NCBI GenBank assembly: GCA_902782305.1
Contig: CACZMV010000008.1
Coordinates: 1-64,000, forward strand
DNA length: 64,000 nucleotides
Source of the DNA: an uncultured Prevotellaceae bacterium
Lineage (GTDB): Bacteria; Bacteroidota; Bacteroidia; Bacteroidales; Bacteroidaceae
Direction: 5' to 3'
Under the pieces are notes generated by a model that saw only the letters and a list, made by a program, of their open reading frames with translations, was not told the DNA's origin and did no database searches. The position numbers were made by a program, and so were the translations under genes. Shown piece by piece: positions 54,966 to 63,487 of this stretch. How positions within the stretch are numbered: the first letter of the stretch is position 1; every line of letters starts with the position of its first letter.

Positions 54966-57623
54966 TTAGAATTCCTGTCCGAGGATGAAGTGGAACTGGC
55001 TTCCACCAATAGAGTTTGATGTGGCGTAGGGCTTGTCGAAACCGTAGGCCCAGTCGATACCCATCAGACCAACCATAGGCAGGAAGATGCGGACACCAAT
55101 ACCTGCAGAGCGCTTGATGTCGAAGGGATTGAAGTTCTTGGCCTCACTCCAAGCATTACCACCCTCCAGGAATCCGAGTCCGTAGATAGTGGTGTTGCCC
55201 AACAGGAACGGATAGCGCAGCTCAAGGCTGAAGCGGTCGTAAGCATAACCTGTAGCACGGTAGGGGGTAAGTGAGCCGTTCTCATAACCACGCAGACCAA
55301 TGGTCTCCTCGGCATATCCTGAGCTGTATCCGCTCATACCGTCACCACCGACATAGAAGGTCTCGAAGGGTGACTTCTTATACTTATTGTAAGAACCCAG
55401 CAGTCCTAGCTCCACACGGGTCATCAGCACAAAGCACTTCTGACCGCCAGTGAGGGCTGTATAGGTCTTTGACTTAAACTTCCACTTGTGGTATTCAATC
55501 CAGCGGTATTTCTCCTGCAACTCATCGTTGTAGCGGTCAACATTGGTCTTGTAAGTCTCCTCTGAAGCCAGATGCTCATAGTCCTTATTGTCAAAGGCTG
55601 ACCAGGGTGGAGTGACGGTCAATGAAGCCGAGAACTCTGAACCACGACGTGGGAAGAGCTGGTTGTCAGTAGAGGTACGTGACAGGGTGACACCTAAGTT
55701 GATGTTGTTACAGTTACCGTTGCTGATGATGAAGTAACTCCAGTCTTGCAGCATATAACGGGTATATGCCAATTGCAGAGAGAGCTGGAAGTAGTCATCA
55801 GGCCAGCGCAGACGCTTACCCCAACCGATGGATGCTCCGAAGAGCTTGATATACTTGTCGTCGTCCATCATAGAAGTGTAGTCGTAGTATCCGCTGTTAT
55901 ACGAGCCATAGCCGTAAGCGTAGCTATAGTAGTTGTTGTACCAACTGGAGTTACGATAGGTGCTCGAAATATCCGTCTGCTTTGAATAGAAGGCATTGAT
56001 ACTGAAAGCATTGGGGCGTTTACCGCCAAACCATCCAGTAGAATAACCTGCAGAAATGGAGTTATAGTAACTACCGTTTGACTGATAGGACAGCGAGAGT
56101 TGCTCACCATCACCAATAGGCATCAGTCCGCGGTGCATCTTGTTCTTACCAAAGAGGTTACGCATCGAGAAGTTGTTCAGCTTGATACCGACACGTCCGA
56201 TGATGCCCGTCTGACCCCAACCCAGTGAGAATTCCAGCTGGTCGTTAGACTTCTGCTCTAGTTCCCAGTTGATATCAACGGTACCGTCCTCGTAGTTAGG
56301 CTTGATATCGGGGTTTACCTTCTCAGGATCGAAGAAACCCATAGAGGCAATTTCACGAGCAGAACGCTGGATAGCATCCTTAGAGAAGAGGTCGCCTGGC
56401 TTGGTACGCAGTTCACGACGTACAACTTCTTCGTAGAGACGGTCATTACCATAGATGCGGACATGGCTGATATGAGCCTGTGTACCTTCCTGGATACGCA
56501 TCTCGAGGTCGATAGAGTCGCCTACGATGTTGACTTCAGTAGGTTCAAGGTTATAGAACAGGTAACCGTTGTTCCAATAGTAGTTGCCAATGGCATCGTC
56601 GTCTTCCTTCAGGCGTTTGTTGAGCTGCTTCTGGTTATAAATATCACCTTTCTTCATGCCCAACGCAGCGTTCAGATAGTCTGTCGTAACCACGGTGTTG
56701 CCCACCCAGGTAATGTTACGCAGATAATAGCGCTGTCCTTCTTCCAATTTGACATAGACGTTGACGTGTTTCTCATCAACAGTCCATACGGAGTCTTCCA
56801 GGATGGTAGCGTCACGGTAGCCCAACTCGTTATACTTGTCGATAAGGGCTTTCTTAGCCTCGTCATAACGCTCTGGTGTGAACTTCTTGGGCTTGAAGAA
56901 GTTCTTGAACTTACCAGCCTCATTAATTTTGCCGAAAGAGCCCTTCTTGAACAAAGAACCCTTGATCTTACTGTCTTTCAACTGCTCATTACCATCAAAG
57001 ATAATCTTGCGTACCCTCATTTTCGACTTCTTGTCAATGGTAACGTCCAGAATCACTTCGTTCTTGCTGGTCACGTCGTCGCGCTGTACAATCTCAATCT
57101 CAGCGTTCTTGTAACCTTTGTCGTCAAAGTACTTCTTGGCCAGAATCTTGGCACGGTCAAGCATGTTAGGTGTAATCTGACTGCCTTTCATGATGCCAAG
57201 TTTAGCCTCCATATCCTCACGTTCAGACTTCTTCAATCCGTAGTAGTTGATGGTGCTGACACGCGGACGAGTAGCCAGATTAATACAGAGATAAACCTTT
57301 GAACCAACAATGGAGTCGGCCGTGATAGATACCTTTGAGAACAAGCCATGCTTCCAATAGCGCTTGACGGCGTCAGTAATCTCTGTGCCTGGCAGGCTGA
57401 TGGTCTGACCAACGGTCAGTCCTGACAAGCCTATCAGCACATAGTCTTCATATCCTTCTACACCTTTTACAGCCAATCCGCCAATCTCGCAGGTACGGGG
57501 TGTACCAGCGTAGGAGATGTCAGGGTTGACAATTTTATCCTGCGCAGCTATACTGCTAATGAATAGTGAACAATGAATAGTGAATAGTATTCCTACCATC
57601 CATATTCGCTTGTTCATTTTCAT
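54966..57623 (-). CDS. bamA: Outer membrane assembly factor BamA
   Basis: 885 aa from the chosen ATG (alternatives 57650 and 57617). POTRA repeats over about 50-430, then a 16-strand barrel; barrel cues include LEFSLGWGQTGIIGRVGIKLNNFSMRN, RGYENGSLTP and a C-terminal FHFILGQEF. Inserts beta-barrel proteins into the outer membrane. The signal-peptide h-region (ILFTIHCSLFISS) is encoded by a reversed TTCACTATTCA repeat, see 57559. Operon with uppS and three Skp-like chaperones. Confidence 0.95.
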   Translation of the reverse strand: MKMNKRIWMVGILFTIHCSLFISSIAAQDKIVNPDISYAGTPRTCEIGGLAVKGVEGYEDYVLIGLSGLTVGQTISLPGTEITDAVKRYWKHGLFSKVSITADSIVGSKVYLCINLATRPRVSTINYYGLKKSEREDMEAKLGIMKGSQITPNMLDRAKILAKKYFDDKGYKNAEIEIVQRDDVTSKNEVILDVTIDKKSKMRVRKIIFDGNEQLKDSKIKGSLFKKGSFGKINEAGKFKNFFKPKKFTPERYDEAKKALIDKYNELGYRDATILEDSVWTVDEKHVNVYVKLEEGQRYYLRNITWVGNTVVTTDYLNAALGMKKGDIYNQKQLNKRLKEDDDAIGNYYWNNGYLFYNLEPTEVNIVGDSIDLEMRIQEGTQAHISHVRIYGNDRLYEEVVRRELRTKPGDLFSKDAIQRSAREIASMGFFDPEKVNPDIKPNYEDGTVDINWELEQKSNDQLEFSLGWGQTGIIGRVGIKLNNFSMRNLFGKNKMHRGLMPIGDGEQLSLSYQSNGSYYNSISAGYSTGWFGGKRPNAFSINAFYSKQTDISSTYRNSSWYNNYYSYAYGYGSYNSGYYDYTSMMDDDKYIKLFGASIGWGKRLRWPDDYFQLSLQLAYTRYMLQDWSYFIISNGNCNNINLGVTLSRTSTDNQLFPRRGSEFSASLTVTPPWSAFDNKDYEHLASEETYKTNVDRYNDELQEKYRWIEYHKWKFKSKTYTALTGGQKCFVLMTRVELGLLGSYNKYKKSPFETFYVGGDGMSGYSSGYAEETIGLRGYENGSLTPYRATGYAYDRFSLELRYPFLLGNTTIYGLGFLEGGNAWSEAKNFNPFDIKRSAGIGVRIFLPMVGLMGIDWAYGFDKPYATSNSIGGSQFHFILGQEF
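57559..57589. repeat. Reversed repeat copy inside the bamA signal-peptide code
   Basis: Plus strand TAATGAATAGTGAACAATGA and onward: the same 7-nt type as the spacers, but the coding strand reads TTCACTATTCATTGTTCACT. This orientation has no stop codon in frame and encodes hydrophobic residues. Confidence 0.65.
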
Positions 57624-57655
57624 TCTATTACTTATTTTCAGTATTTTCATTATAA

Positions 57656-57683
57656 ACTTTTCACTATTCACTTTTCACTAGAG
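57656..57683. repeat. Stop-dense tandem repeat before bamA
   Basis: Coding strand after the uppS stop reads CTAGTGAAAAGTGAATAGTG and onward, in the spacer orientation with stop codons. Same type as the rimM-dxr copy. Confidence 0.75.
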
Positions 57684-57684
57684 G

Positions 57685-58422
57685 CTATTCCTCGCTTTCT
57701 ACCTGTGCTTCCGTCTTGCCAAAACGACGCTGACGACTTTGATAGTTGGCAATCGCCTTATGCAGTGCTTCTTCGTCGAAGTCGGGCCAGTAGGTGTCAC
57801 AGAAATAGAATTCTGAATAGGCGCACTGCCACAGCAGATAGTTGGAGATACGCAGCTCACCTCCCGTACGAATCAGCAGTTCTGGATCGGGCATGAAGTT
57901 GGTGAACAGATGGTCGTTGATGGTCTGCTCGGTAATATCTTCTGCTTTCAACTTGCCCTCTTTAACCTCTTCTGCTATCAAGCGTGTAGCTCTTGTCAAT
58001 TCCTGCTTTGAAGAGTAACTCAACGCCATGATGACAGTCATTCGCTTGCCGTCTTTCGTCAAGTCTTCCATATAGTGAATCTTGTCTTGTACAGACTGTG
58101 GCAGTCGGTCCATGTCGCCCACCATACGGAATCTGATGCTATTGTCCGTAAACAAGTCCATCTCAACAAAACTAAGAACCAATCCCATCAACGCTTCAAT
58201 CTCATAGGCAGGGCGGTTCCAGTTCTCTGTGGAGAAGGTATATAATGTCAGGTACTTGACTCCCAGTCGTGCACACTCAGAGGTAATCTTCTTCACGGTT
58301 TCTACGCCTTCCTTGTGGCCGAAGGTGCGATCGAGTCCACGATCCATAGCCCAACGCCCATTACCATCCATAATAATGGCAATGTGCTCAGGAATGCGCT
58401 TCATATCCAATTCTGCAGTCAT
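57685..58422 (-). CDS. uppS: Undecaprenyl diphosphate synthase
   Basis: 245 aa cis-prenyltransferase. Catalytic HIAIIMDGNGRWA (Asp19), LTLYTFSTENWNRP and PELLIRTGGELRISNYLLWQCAYSEFYF. Makes the lipid carrier for peptidoglycan and surface glycans. Start Met1 or Met7. Lies between the DUF6089-like gene and bamA. Confidence 0.96.
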   Translation of the reverse strand: MTAELDMKRIPEHIAIIMDGNGRWAMDRGLDRTFGHKEGVETVKKITSECARLGVKYLTLYTFSTENWNRPAYEIEALMGLVLSFVEMDLFTDNSIRFRMVGDMDRLPQSVQDKIHYMEDLTKDGKRMTVIMALSYSSKQELTRATRLIAEEVKEGKLKAEDITEQTINDHLFTNFMPDPELLIRTGGELRISNYLLWQCAYSEFYFCDTYWPDFDEEALHKAIANYQSRQRRFGKTEAQVESEE

Positions 58423-58442
58423 ATATCTTATTTTTTATTCTT

Positions 58443-59114
58443 TTATTCTTTGTGACATGTCTTGCATTTTGCCCAGATATCATACGTTACCGACAGGCGC
58501 AGATGGCTGTAACAATCGGTGTTTTTGAAGATTCCTGAGCTCTGGACGCCATAAGGGTCTTTTACCCCGTCCAGATAATCGCTGGTGGTGAAGTGCATAG
58601 TCCATTCCAGTGCCATGTTGACACGGTCGGCAACTTTGTATTTCACACCACCACCGATAGGTAGGTTTACACCCACCTCGGTCTTGCCAGGTTTTGCAAA
58701 CGTCATTCCCACTCCTATATATATATAAGGTGTAACGCGTTTTGCGCCACGATACTCCATTCCTGTTCCGTAAGGCCAGAAGTTATATTCATATCTCAGC
58801 CCCACGTCAAGAAGTCCGTGGTTAAAACTATAGTCCTGCCATTGGGCAGGGTAGTATGTGTTGGCATCCTTTGATGCCCCTTTTATCTTTCCATAGCTCA
58901 CATTCATGGCTAATGCCATACGTGGGTCTATCTTGTATTTGGCAAGCAGCGAAAACATGGGCATGGGGTTCTTCAATATGTTTCCATTGAAATCGCCCAA
59001 ATAGGTAACCAATCCTGCACCAGCGCCAATTTCCACGCGGTATTCCGGTTGTGTCTGAGCACTTACTGATGTGGTCAGAGCCAACAGCAGGATGATAACC
59101 AGGCCCTTTCGCAT
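58443..59114 (-). CDS. Outer membrane beta-barrel protein (DUF6089-like)
   Basis: 223 aa. Signal peptide (TTSVSAQ), then alternating beta-strands: YRVEIGAGAGLVTYLGDFNG, LLDVGLRYEYNFWPYG, PYIYIGVGMTFAKPG, GGGVKYKVADRVNMALEWTMHF. Ends in WAKCKTCHKE with two Cys. A small barrel commonly found upstream of uppS and bamA in Bacteroidetes. Role unknown. Confidence 0.8.
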   Translation of the reverse strand: MRKGLVIILLLALTTSVSAQTQPEYRVEIGAGAGLVTYLGDFNGNILKNPMPMFSLLAKYKIDPRMALAMNVSYGKIKGASKDANTYYPAQWQDYSFNHGLLDVGLRYEYNFWPYGTGMEYRGAKRVTPYIYIGVGMTFAKPGKTEVGVNLPIGGGVKYKVADRVNMALEWTMHFTTSDYLDGVKDPYGVQSSGIFKNTDCYSHLRLSVTYDIWAKCKTCHKE

Positions 59115-59125
59115 GCTAATGAGTT

Positions 59126-60526
59126 CTAATTATATATCCAGGCAACGCGATTAAGGCGTCCTTTCCAAACCTCACCCGTTCCGACACAGAACAGCCAGAT
59201 GTTTCCTTCATCGTCAACCACTGAACTGATAGTGGTTTTAGCTGTATTATCTAAATTTTCAGGGAAAGCATAGCTCGTCTTTTTCTCTTTCCAGGTTATA
59301 CCATTGTCGCGGCTCTGGAATATCTCCACATACGGTTTGCCTCCTTCGTTGTTTGCCTTTCCAAAGGCCAAAAGGCCATCTTCATAGCATAGCAGATTGT
59401 AATTAGTACGTCTTGGGAGAACATAATCATCTTGAGAACCGCGGTCCATATAGGTCCATATGCTACCTAACGCAACATTATCGAAATCAACGATTTTACG
59501 CCATACTGCAGCATAATTATCGCCACTTTCCTCGGCAAGATTTCCAATCATTACTACTTGCTCGCAGTTGTCAGCCAAATAAACGGGATAGTTTACCATG
59601 ACAATTTCCTCTGAGGGTAACATGGTTGGCTTGTCATTCTTTTCCACTTTCCAACTAGCTCCTCCATCTGCTGAAACCATGATTTGGTTATCTGCAGACA
59701 AGGCATAAAGCTCGTAGGAACTAGCCCCAATCAGTTGTTTGATAGGCTGTTCTGACTGATAGCTGACCTGAGTCCAGGTGTCGGCATCCATACTCTTAAA
59801 GATAACACCTCCATCGTACAGGAAGAATGCATACATTGTGGTTGCGACATTTTTCCATGCCTCAGAAGAAAAGTCCATAGATTGAGCTATTCTCTCCCAT
59901 TGAGTACCATTTTTAATGCGGATAACTTGAGTCTTGCCGTCTAAATCGCCAAAAAGATAGATGTTGTCATTGTGGTAAAGCGATTTTAGGCCATTCATGG
60001 CTTTTACAACATCAGAACTCTCCTGCTGATGCCATACAAACTTGTCACCATCTTCCTTATGAACATTCACTTTGATGGTATAGTCGGTATAGCCGTTTGC
60101 ATCACTTGACATGACCCTTACAGTACGGGGTGAAGTGAAGTCAATGCTGTCTGATGAGATGTAATAAAAGTAAGTATCGGGCTCTTCCAAGTCTTCAAAC
60201 AAGGCTACACCGTTATTAACCGTGCTGATAGAGCACAATACGTGTGCAACATCCGTACCAATAGGTAGGGAGTCGTTGTTATAGATCTCTCTATTTATTT
60301 GGTCTATGATGAACTTATAGCTACTCGCCGAATAAGTAGTCTTGGTCGTTTTAGTGGTACCATCGCTATTTTTAGTCACGGTGTACTTGTTCAAATTACC
60401 CAAAGAAAAAGAAGTGATGACGGCATCACTGTAAAGTATCGTTTCATTATCTGAACCCGCACATGAAGCCATGATGATTATGGTGGCTAACAGTGTGCAT
60501 AATGTCCTTATCTGTTTCATTGACAT
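59126..60526 (-). CDS. Lipoprotein, DUF6242-like, beta-propeller-like
   Basis: 466 aa from Met at 60526; 18 in-frame codons upstream lie across the promoter. Lipobox Cys22 (IIMASCAGS). Residues about 35-150 form an N-terminal domain; the rest has repeated sialidase/BNR-like motifs (SADGGASWKVEKN, SRDNGITWKEKKT). Resembles the DUF6242 family. First gene of the bamA operon; function unknown. Confidence 0.7.
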   Translation of the reverse strand: MSMKQIRTLCTLLATIIIMASCAGSDNETILYSDAVITSFSLGNLNKYTVTKNSDGTTKTTKTTYSASSYKFIIDQINREIYNNDSLPIGTDVAHVLCSISTVNNGVALFEDLEEPDTYFYYISSDSIDFTSPRTVRVMSSDANGYTDYTIKVNVHKEDGDKFVWHQQESSDVVKAMNGLKSLYHNDNIYLFGDLDGKTQVIRIKNGTQWERIAQSMDFSSEAWKNVATTMYAFFLYDGGVIFKSMDADTWTQVSYQSEQPIKQLIGASSYELYALSADNQIMVSADGGASWKVEKNDKPTMLPSEEIVMVNYPVYLADNCEQVVMIGNLAEESGDNYAAVWRKIVDFDNVALGSIWTYMDRGSQDDYVLPRRTNYNLLCYEDGLLAFGKANNEGGKPYVEIFQSRDNGITWKEKKTSYAFPENLDNTAKTTISSVVDDEGNIWLFCVGTGEVWKGRLNRVAWIYN

Positions 60527-60547
60527 TGTCTTATCCAATTTTGGGTG

Positions 60548-60555
60548 CAAATTTA
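60548..60555 (-). promoter_or_regulatory. -7 element of the bamA operon promoter
   Basis: Minus-strand TAAATTTG, 21 nt before the chosen start codon. It supports the internal Met at 60526. Confidence 0.6.
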
Positions 60556-60637
60556 CGCACAATTCTGCAAATTTGAGCATTTTTCTACCTTTTATTAAGT
60601 TAAATATATTATAAAAGGCGATATTTTAGGGAAAGTT

Positions 60638-60680
60638 AGCAAAAAAGAGCGCGGTATGACTCTCTCACTCCGCGCTCTTT
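60638..60680 (-). terminator. Terminator of the small membrane-protein gene
   Basis: AAAGAGCGCGG (60644-60654) pairs with CCGCGCTCTTT (60670-60680). On the minus strand TTT continues. A strong stem immediately after the 31-codon frame. Confidence 0.85.
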
Positions 60681-60683
60681 CCA

Positions 60684-60779
60684 TCAACGTATGTCGGTAT
60701 GGATGAGTGTTATAACACTCAAAATAGTAGCTAAAGCTACTGCCCCCAACATCATTGTTGTTTGAAAATCTAATAACAT
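60684..60779 (-). CDS. Small membrane protein, 31 aa
   Basis: MLLDFQTTMMLGAVALATIL then SVITLIHTDIR. One transmembrane helix of about 20 residues (MMLGAVALATILSVITLI) with a short polar end. ATG is preceded on the coding strand by AAAGGA. The frame is bounded by its own TAnnTTTG promoter (60812-60819) and a terminator (60638-60680), 4 bp after the stop, so it forms a complete transcription unit of about 165 nt. An untranslated RNA is the alternative. No family recognised. Confidence 0.55.
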   Translation of the reverse strand: MLLDFQTTMMLGAVALATILSVITLIHTDIR

Positions 60780-60811
60780 AATCCTTTACCTTAATTAAAC
60801 TAATACGAGTG

Positions 60812-60819
60812 CAAAGGTA
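60812..60819 (-). promoter_or_regulatory. -7 element of the small membrane-protein gene
   Basis: Minus-strand TACCTTTG, 32 nt before the ATG. Confidence 0.6.
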
Positions 60820-60844
60820 AAAAGAATGGTTAAAATATGCATAA

Positions 60845-60876
60845 AAATAAGGGCGATTTCCGAAGAAACCGCCCTT
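60845..60876 (-). terminator. Terminator of pckA
   Basis: AAGGGCG (60849-60855) pairs with CGCCCTT (60870-60876), with further pairs inside. The minus-strand tract TTATTTTTATG follows. Confidence 0.8.
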
Positions 60877-60902
60877 TATTTTGATGTAAGTCAAAAACTT
60901 GA

Positions 60903-60920
60903 TTAGAGCTTTGGACCAGC
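60903..60920 (-). repeat. Echo of the pckA 3' end
   Basis: GCTGGTCCAAAGCTCTAA (minus strand) repeats the last six codons of pckA (AGPKL-stop, 60963-60980). It differs at three bases, all third positions that keep the amino acid. 42 nt of other sequence separates the two. Confidence 0.75.
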
Positions 60921-60962
60921 AATCTTTGCCCTGCGTAGGGCGAAGTTGCTTTCGGTCTAAGC

Positions 60963-62576
60963 TTAAAGCTTAGGACCTGCAGCGACCAGAGCCTTACCAG
61001 CCTCGTTGCCCTCGTATTTCTTGAAGTTCTTGATGAAGCGGGCAGCCAAATCCTCAGCCTTCTTGTTCCACTCAGCAGCGTCAGCGTAAGTGTCACGAGG
61101 ATCGAGAATGTTGGTGTCAACACCTTCCAGCTGTGTGGGAACCTCGAAGTCGAAGTAAGGAATCTTCTTGGTAGGAGCCTTCAGGATGGCACCACCCAGG
61201 ATAGCGTCGATGATACCACGAGTGTCGCGGATAGAGATACGCTTGCCAGTACCGTTCCAACCAGTGTTTACGAGGTATGCCTTAGCACCGCTCTTCTCCA
61301 TCTTCTTAACCAGCTCCTCAGCATACTTTGTGGGGTGCAGCTCGAGGAATGCCTGACCGAAGCAAGCAGAGAATGTAGGAGTGGGCTCAGTGATGCCACG
61401 CTCTGTACCAGCCAGCTTAGCGGTGAAACCAGAGAGGAAGTAGTACTTGGTCTGCTCAGGAGTCAGGATAGATACTGGGGGCAGTACGCCGAATGCGTCA
61501 GCAGAGAGGAAGATAACGTTCTTAGCCTCTGGACCAGCACTCTTGCCATTTACCTTCTGGGCAATCTTCTCGATGTGGTTGATAGGATAAGATACACGAG
61601 TATTCTCGGTAACGCTCTTATCAGCGAAGTCAATCTTACCATCTGCAGCAACAGTTACGTTCTCCAGCAGAGCGTCGCGACGGATAGCGTTGTAGATGTC
61701 GGGCTCGCTCTCCTTGTCAAGGTTGATAACCTTGGCATAGCAGCCACCTTCGAAGTTGAATACACCCTCGTCGTCCCATCCGTGCTCGTCATCACCAATC
61801 AGCAAACGCTTAGGATCGGTTGACAGCGTGGTCTTACCAGTACCAGACAGACCGAAGAAAATTGCAGTGTTCTTACCCTCCATATCGGTGTTGGCAGAGC
61901 AGTGCATAGAAGCGATACCCTGCAGGGGCAGATAGTAGTTCATCATAGAGAACATACCCTTCTTCATCTCACCACCGTACCAGGTGTTGATGATGCACTG
62001 CTCGCGGCTTGTGGTGTTGAATGCTACACAAGTCTCTGAGTTCAGACCCAGCTCCTTGTAGTTCTCAACCTTAGCCTTAGAAGCGTTGTAGATTACGAAG
62101 TTGGGCTCGAAGTTCTCCAGCTCCTCAGCAGTAGGCTGGATGAACATATTCTTTACGAAGTGAGCCTGCCAAGCCACCTCAACGATGAAACGAACACGCA
62201 GACGGGTAGCCTCGTTGGCACCGCAGAAAGCGTCAACAACATACAGATTCTTGTTGCAGAGCTCCTTGATAGCAATCTCCTTAACCTTAGCCCATACGTC
62301 CTCGCTCATGGGGTGGTTGTCGTTCTTGTATTCCTCAGAAGTCCACCATACCTTGTTTTCGCTCTGTGCATCCTTCACGATGTACTTGTCCTTAGGTGAA
62401 CGGCCGGTGTAGATACCAGTCATTACGTTTACAGCGTTGAGCTCGGTGTTTACGCCTTTGTCGAAACCCTCGAGTCCAGCCTTTGTCTCCTCAGCGAAGA
62501 GGTACTCATACGATGGATTGTGAGCAATCACGGTAGAACCGGTGATGCCATACTGAGTCAAATCTAACTTTGCCAT
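60963..62576 (-). CDS. pckA: Phosphoenolpyruvate carboxykinase (ATP)
   Basis: 537 aa. GLSGTGKTT at 242-250, the catalytic segment around [21 protein letters not shown], and [14 protein letters not shown]. Converts oxaloacetate and PEP; in Bacteroidetes it often runs toward oxaloacetate, fixing CO2 during fermentation. Monocistronic with promoter and terminator. Confidence 0.97.
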   Translation of the reverse strand: MAKLDLTQYGITGSTVIAHNPSYEYLFAEETKAGLEGFDKGVNTELNAVNVMTGIYTGRSPKDKYIVKDAQSENKVWWTSEEYKNDNHPMSEDVWAKVKEIAIKELCNKNLYVVDAFCGANEATRLRVRFIVEVAWQAHFVKNMFIQPTAEELENFEPNFVIYNASKAKVENYKELGLNSETCVAFNTTSREQCIINTWYGGEMKKGMFSMMNYYLPLQGIASMHCSANTDMEGKNTAIFFGLSGTGKTTLSTDPKRLLIGDDEHGWDDEGVFNFEGGCYAKVINLDKESEPDIYNAIRRDALLENVTVAADGKIDFADKSVTENTRVSYPINHIEKIAQKVNGKSAGPEAKNVIFLSADAFGVLPPVSILTPEQTKYYFLSGFTAKLAGTERGITEPTPTFSACFGQAFLELHPTKYAEELVKKMEKSGAKAYLVNTGWNGTGKRISIRDTRGIIDAILGGAILKAPTKKIPYFDFEVPTQLEGVDTNILDPRDTYADAAEWNKKAEDLAARFIKNFKKYEGNEAGKALVAAGPKL

Positions 62577-62633
62577 AATACTTTAAACTTGTTTTTATGT
62601 GAATTTACTATTACCTATTTCAATTTTACGGTG

Positions 62634-62641
62634 CAAAGTTA
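62634..62641 (-). promoter_or_regulatory. -7 element of pckA promoter
   Basis: Minus-strand TAACTTTG, 58 nt before the ATG. The rest of the 62577-62800 gap is A/T-rich, with no other feature seen besides the upp promoter. Confidence 0.55.
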
Positions 62642-62770
62642 CAAAGAAAATAAGAATTACGCCTTAATAATTAAGAATAATTTGCGCGCACACAATCCTT
62701 TTTAGGTTAAAGAAACTAAAAACATCCTCGTCTATGTGCCATTTGCTATACCGAGATAACAAATTATTTG

Positions 62771-62778
62771 TAACTTTG
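62771..62778 (+). promoter_or_regulatory. -7 element of upp promoter
   Basis: TAACTTTG on the plus strand, 22 nt before the upp ATG. Confidence 0.55.
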
Positions 62779-62800
62779 TGCACACTAAAACATAAATAAT

Positions 62801-63484
62801 ATGGAAGTAATAGATTTCAGCAAGACCAATTCAGTGATTAACCAGTATATGTCTGAATTGCGCGACAAAAACATGCAGAAGAACCGTCTTCTGTTTCGTC
62901 ATAACATTAAACGCATCGGTATGATGATGGCTTATGAACTCTCTAAGACCTTGGAATATAAGCCCAAAACAGTTACGACGCCCCTTGGAACTATAGATAT
63001 CCCCTTGCCCAAGGAGGACATGGTGATAGCTACCGTTCTTCGTGCAGGATTGCCATTCCACGAAGGATTCCTGGATGTTTTCGACAAGGCTGACAATGGT
63101 TTTGTGTCTGCTTTCCGTATGTATATCAACCGTGAACACACAGAAGTAGGCGTTCATACAGAATATATTGCTACACAGAGTGTAAAGAACAAGACTTTGC
63201 TGATAGTAGACCCTATGTTGGCCACTGGCGGTAGCTTGGCTGCAGCCATTGAGTCGTTGCTTCAGGCTGGTAAGCCCAAAAAGATTCATCTCTGCTGTGT
63301 CATTGCAGCTCCCGAAGGTATCGAGGTGGTGAAGGAAGCATTGCCTGAGGGTTCTACCATCTGGTGTGCCGCTGTCGATCAAGGAATGAACGAGCAGAAA
63401 TACATCGTGCCAGGCTTCGGCGACTGTGGTGACCTCTGCTATGGCGAGAAACTCCAGTCGTTCCGAAAGATTGCTGATAAGTAA
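62801..63484 (+). CDS. upp: Uracil phosphoribosyltransferase
   Basis: 227 aa. PRPP-binding LLIVDPMLATGGSLAAAI and the GxxGD-type end VPGFGDCGDLCYG; ATVLRAGLPFHEGF. Salvages uracil to UMP. Only 3 bp separate it from the convergent regulator gene's stop. Confidence 0.94.
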   Translation: MEVIDFSKTNSVINQYMSELRDKNMQKNRLLFRHNIKRIGMMMAYELSKTLEYKPKTVTTPLGTIDIPLPKEDMVIATVLRAGLPFHEGFLDVFDKADNGFVSAFRMYINREHTEVGVHTEYIATQSVKNKTLLIVDPMLATGGSLAAAIESLLQAGKPKKIHLCCVIAAPEGIEVVKEALPEGSTIWCAAVDQGMNEQKYIVPGFGDCGDLCYGEKLQSFRKIADK

Positions 63485-63487
63485 GCG

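Noticed and set aside
60595..60894. 99-codon minus-strand frame over the small-gene region
   Set aside because: It crosses the terminator hairpins and the promoter; the 31-codon frame fits the signals better.
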